The notes below the pieces were generated by a model that worked only from the letters and a program-made list of their open reading frames with translations, searched no databases and had not been told where the DNA came from. The position numbers were made by a program, and so were the translations under genes. A DNA stretch of 64,000 nt from Lysobacteraceae bacterium (GTDB lineage: Bacteria; Pseudomonadota; Gammaproteobacteria; Xanthomonadales; Xanthomonadaceae), in assembly GCA_023954075.1 (NCBI GenBank), contig JAMLIV010000001.1, forward strand, positions 364,621 to 428,620. Reading direction: 5' to 3'. Below, piece by piece: positions 62,179 to 64,000 of the stretch (positions are counted from its first letter, which is position 1; each line of letters opens with the position of its first letter).

Positions 62179-64000
62179 TCAAAAGGCAACTACGATTTTG
62201 GAGAATATCAATCGTTTTGTCATGGCGATACCATTGATACCGAAGCCACTGATGCCGCTGCTGGAAACTCCCAGGATCAGGCGTGTGAATCTGGCTGGCT
62301 CATAGGTATATCGAAACTGATACTGCACGAGATCATCTGGTTCAGTGCGTGGTGTAGTCAGGTCTCGATAGTCATCAAACCGCGCTCCGTTGACCAATAG
62401 TGCGATGTGCTGGTGCTCAGTTGGGTGCAAGCCGGCCTTGAATGTCACAGTCCTGATCGTGTAACCACCGCCTGCCGGCAAGCGCAGTGAATCATGGGTT
62501 GCCGAGAAGGATGCATCGACAGTTTCGAAACCCTGCAACGCAAGCAATAGGCTGGCCTGCTTGGCACGTCCATCTACACCAACATCGTAGTCAGGGGTTG
62601 AGCCGATACCCATGCTTCCGGCAACGAGAAGATAGGGTCCGATCGTCCCGTCAACCGTGATCAAGGCGAGCTTGCCGTCGAGTAACTTGCCGCCGACTCG
62701 CGATGTCATACCGCCAATCGATCCGGTTAACGTCATGCCGTTTGTGAGGCCGGCACCTGCACTGACCCCAACCTCTCCGTCCAGTAGGGTCGAGCCGTCA
62801 AATGTCCCGTCCGAGGAAATGCCGAACTGGTATTGCGGACCTTGTGATTGGACTACAGTCCAAGTCGATGCGTGTGATGTCGCCTGTGTCCCTACGCGAA
62901 CACCACTACTGAGGTCGGGTCGAAATTCGTCGCTGAATGAAGTTGCAGAAGTCACAGATTCGTAGGAACCTTTCGCATAGCGGTGGGAAATGAATCCGCC
63001 ATAGCCCGTTGCAGACGCATTCTGGGCTTCTAGACTGACAGTAGAGTGCGTTCCCACCACTTCACCCATCAAACTATGTGCGCCGGAGGTCCAACGGCCG
63101 TCCATCGCCGCCACAACGTTGGTGTAGCCGTCAGTTGTACGGGCAGTCGCGAATGTCCCCCACGAAGAACCGTCTTCGCGCGACTCAATGGATCGATACA
63201 CCAGATTCCATGAGCGCGTCGGCATTGTGACTTCGTATGAGCTGCTGCTGCCGAGTTCACGATACGTCGTGGTTTCATCATCTGCCAGAAGAAATGCCCG
63301 AGATGACGTTGCCGTACGTCGCACAACCTGTACTCCAACGTTCGGGTTTCGGATTGCGCGGGTGTAGACAAGGCCAAGTGGGTCCTGGAACACGCCTGCT
63401 TCTCGTGTGAAAAATGGCCGATGCTCGGTGTACGTCGCTGCGAAACGACGGTTGATCGACGATACGAATCTGTCGGACTCAATGTCGGAAAAGTCCGGGT
63501 TGATGGTCAATGCCGCTGTGTTTCCGCCTCTGAATTTCGCAGAAACATCAAGGCCGACATCGAAATTTGTTGTTTCGCTGATGGCCTCGCCTGTGAACGG
63601 ATCCCATCGTTCTTCCGAGAAGCCGATGGTGTACGGTAGCCACTGGACTTCAGCCTCCTTGTCTTTCATTTCATCTTGCGAGGCCTCAACCGTGATTGCA
63701 GGGAATTGGCATTCGAAGCATGGAAGCCGCGTATCTATGGGCGCTGAGCTGTAGCGTGCTTTCCGGCCACTAGTGGTCTCTTGCTCCACCAGAAGCCCGA
63801 CTTCGGCTGAGCCACTCATGCCGATAGTCCTCCAAGGAACAATGAACGAAACCACGTAGCCAGCAGTTGTCTGCCTTGCACTGCCGGTCCAACGGCCTGT
63901 CCACCTCTTATTGCCGAGGGTCGTGCTGGACACGATCGCGTCGCGCGTGGCTCCTGCTGCGTTGACCTTGAACTCATACGCGTACTGAGCTTGCGGCGGG
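62179..64000 (-). CDS. DUF5916-type outer-membrane protein with N-terminal CBM9-like domain, 5' end outside window
   Basis: The frame stays open to the window edge, so the start lies beyond 64000; about 606 residues are visible. The first (YAYEFKVNAAGATRD, FIVPWRTIGM) resemble the CBM9-like domain preceding DUF5916. NPDFSDIESDRFVSSINRRF and EHRPFFTREAGVF match the DUF5916 core. The rest is strand-rich beta-barrel and ends in a terminal Phe (KIVVAF), as outer-membrane barrels do. GC is roughly 55-58% in sample lines against about 70% for neighbours, suggesting acquisition or different constraint. DUF5916 proteins have no firm function. Confidence 0.78.
   Translation of the reverse strand, partial: PPQAQYAYEFKVNAAGATRDAIVSSTTLGNKRWTGRWTGSARQTTAGYVVSFIVPWRTIGMSGSAEVGLLVEQETTSGRKARYSSAPIDTRLPCFECQFPAITVEASQDEMKDKEAEVQWLPYTIGFSEERWDPFTGEAISETTNFDVGLDVSAKFRGGNTAALTINPDFSDIESDRFVSSINRRFAATYTEHRPFFTREAGVFQDPLGLVYTRAIRNPNVGVQVVRRTATSSRAFLLADDETTTYRELGSSSSYEVTMPTRSWNLVYRSIESREDGSSWGTFATARTTDGYTNVVAAMDGRWTSGAHSLMGEVVGTHSTVSLEAQNASATGYGGFISHRYAKGSYESVTSATSFSDEFRPDLSSGVRVGTQATSHASTWTVVQSQGPQYQFGISSDGTFDGSTLLDGEVGVSAGAGLTNGMTLTGSIGGMTSRVGGKLLDGKLALITVDGTIGPYLLVAGSMGIGSTPDYDVGVDGRAKQASLLLALQGFETVDASFSATHDSLRLPAGGGYTIRTVTFKAGLHPTEHQHIALLVNGARFDDYRDLTTPRTEPDDLVQYQFRYTYEPARFTRLILGVSSSGISGFGINGIAMTKRLIFSKIVVAF

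Noticed and set aside
62095..62400. A 101-codon frame on the + strand at the right end
   Set aside because: It lies antisense to the well-supported outer-membrane barrel gene and shows no family feature.

Overview
The window is about 70% GC, densely coded and mostly ordinary chromosomal backbone of a gammaproteobacterium of the Lysobacterales (Xanthomonadales) type. The lineage call is an inference. It rests on GyrA carrying Gln at position 83, an unsplit thrA-thrB-thrC operon, a mismatch-repair MutL of the endonuclease type, an IPTL-CTERM protein, ABC-F/PutP/Kbl/MtnA homologues of that flavour, and several families of short palindromic intergenic repeats typical of the group. No plasmid, phage, IS element, CRISPR array, rRNA or tRNA was seen.

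Layout. 1-5514: the end of an FTR1 iron permease, a FAD/NAD oxidoreductase, a secreted lipase-like hydrolase with a secreted partner of unknown function, and glycine C-acetyltransferase (kbl). 5633-13499: phosphopantetheinyl transferase, ABC-F Uup, PutP, an Smr protein, a HerA/YjgR-type ATPase and mtnA. 13662-24706: gyrA, metH with its ArsR-methyltransferase neighbour, an M14-like carboxypeptidase and mutL. 25293-26183: a DUF1684 protein. 26185-35905 is one long minus-strand block: thrL-thrA-thrB-thrC, then a transporter-less regulatory PTS (EIIA-Man, HPr, EI), dihydroorotase and an M23 peptidase. 35983-42226: an orphan REC-Hpt protein, divergent from a ydbH/ydbL-like envelope pair, then an M1 aminopeptidase. 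42688-46481: an IPTL-CTERM surface protein, a DUF3617 lipoprotein, and an ECF sigma factor with two small membrane proteins behind a recognisable ECF-type promoter. 46545-49829: gcvP under a tandem glycine riboswitch. 49861-53250: a tightly coupled mtnB-mtnD-mtnC-C13 protease operon, followed upstream by two small cytochromes c. 54304-62026: an RND efflux operon (adaptor plus two different permeases) whose promoter is overlapped by a perfect palindrome. 62179-64000: a lower-GC, truncated DUF5916-type outer-membrane protein gene.

The most interesting points are mostly regulatory or structural. (1) An unannotated 23-codon threonine-rich leader peptide, with mutually exclusive stems, precedes thrA. 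(2) A palindromic intergenic element also found between thrA and thrB sits in frame inside metH and adds a low-complexity segment to the reactivation domain. (3) A tandem glycine riboswitch is followed by a peculiar 41-nt repeat/hairpin array just ahead of gcvP. (4) The RND pair has only one subunit with the canonical proton-relay residues. (5) A caspase/legumain-fold membrane protease is translationally coupled to methionine salvage. (6) A YdbL-like protein is itself a lipoprotein, in a locus without a separate ynbE.

All domain and family calls are from motif recognition by eye; no database search was run.
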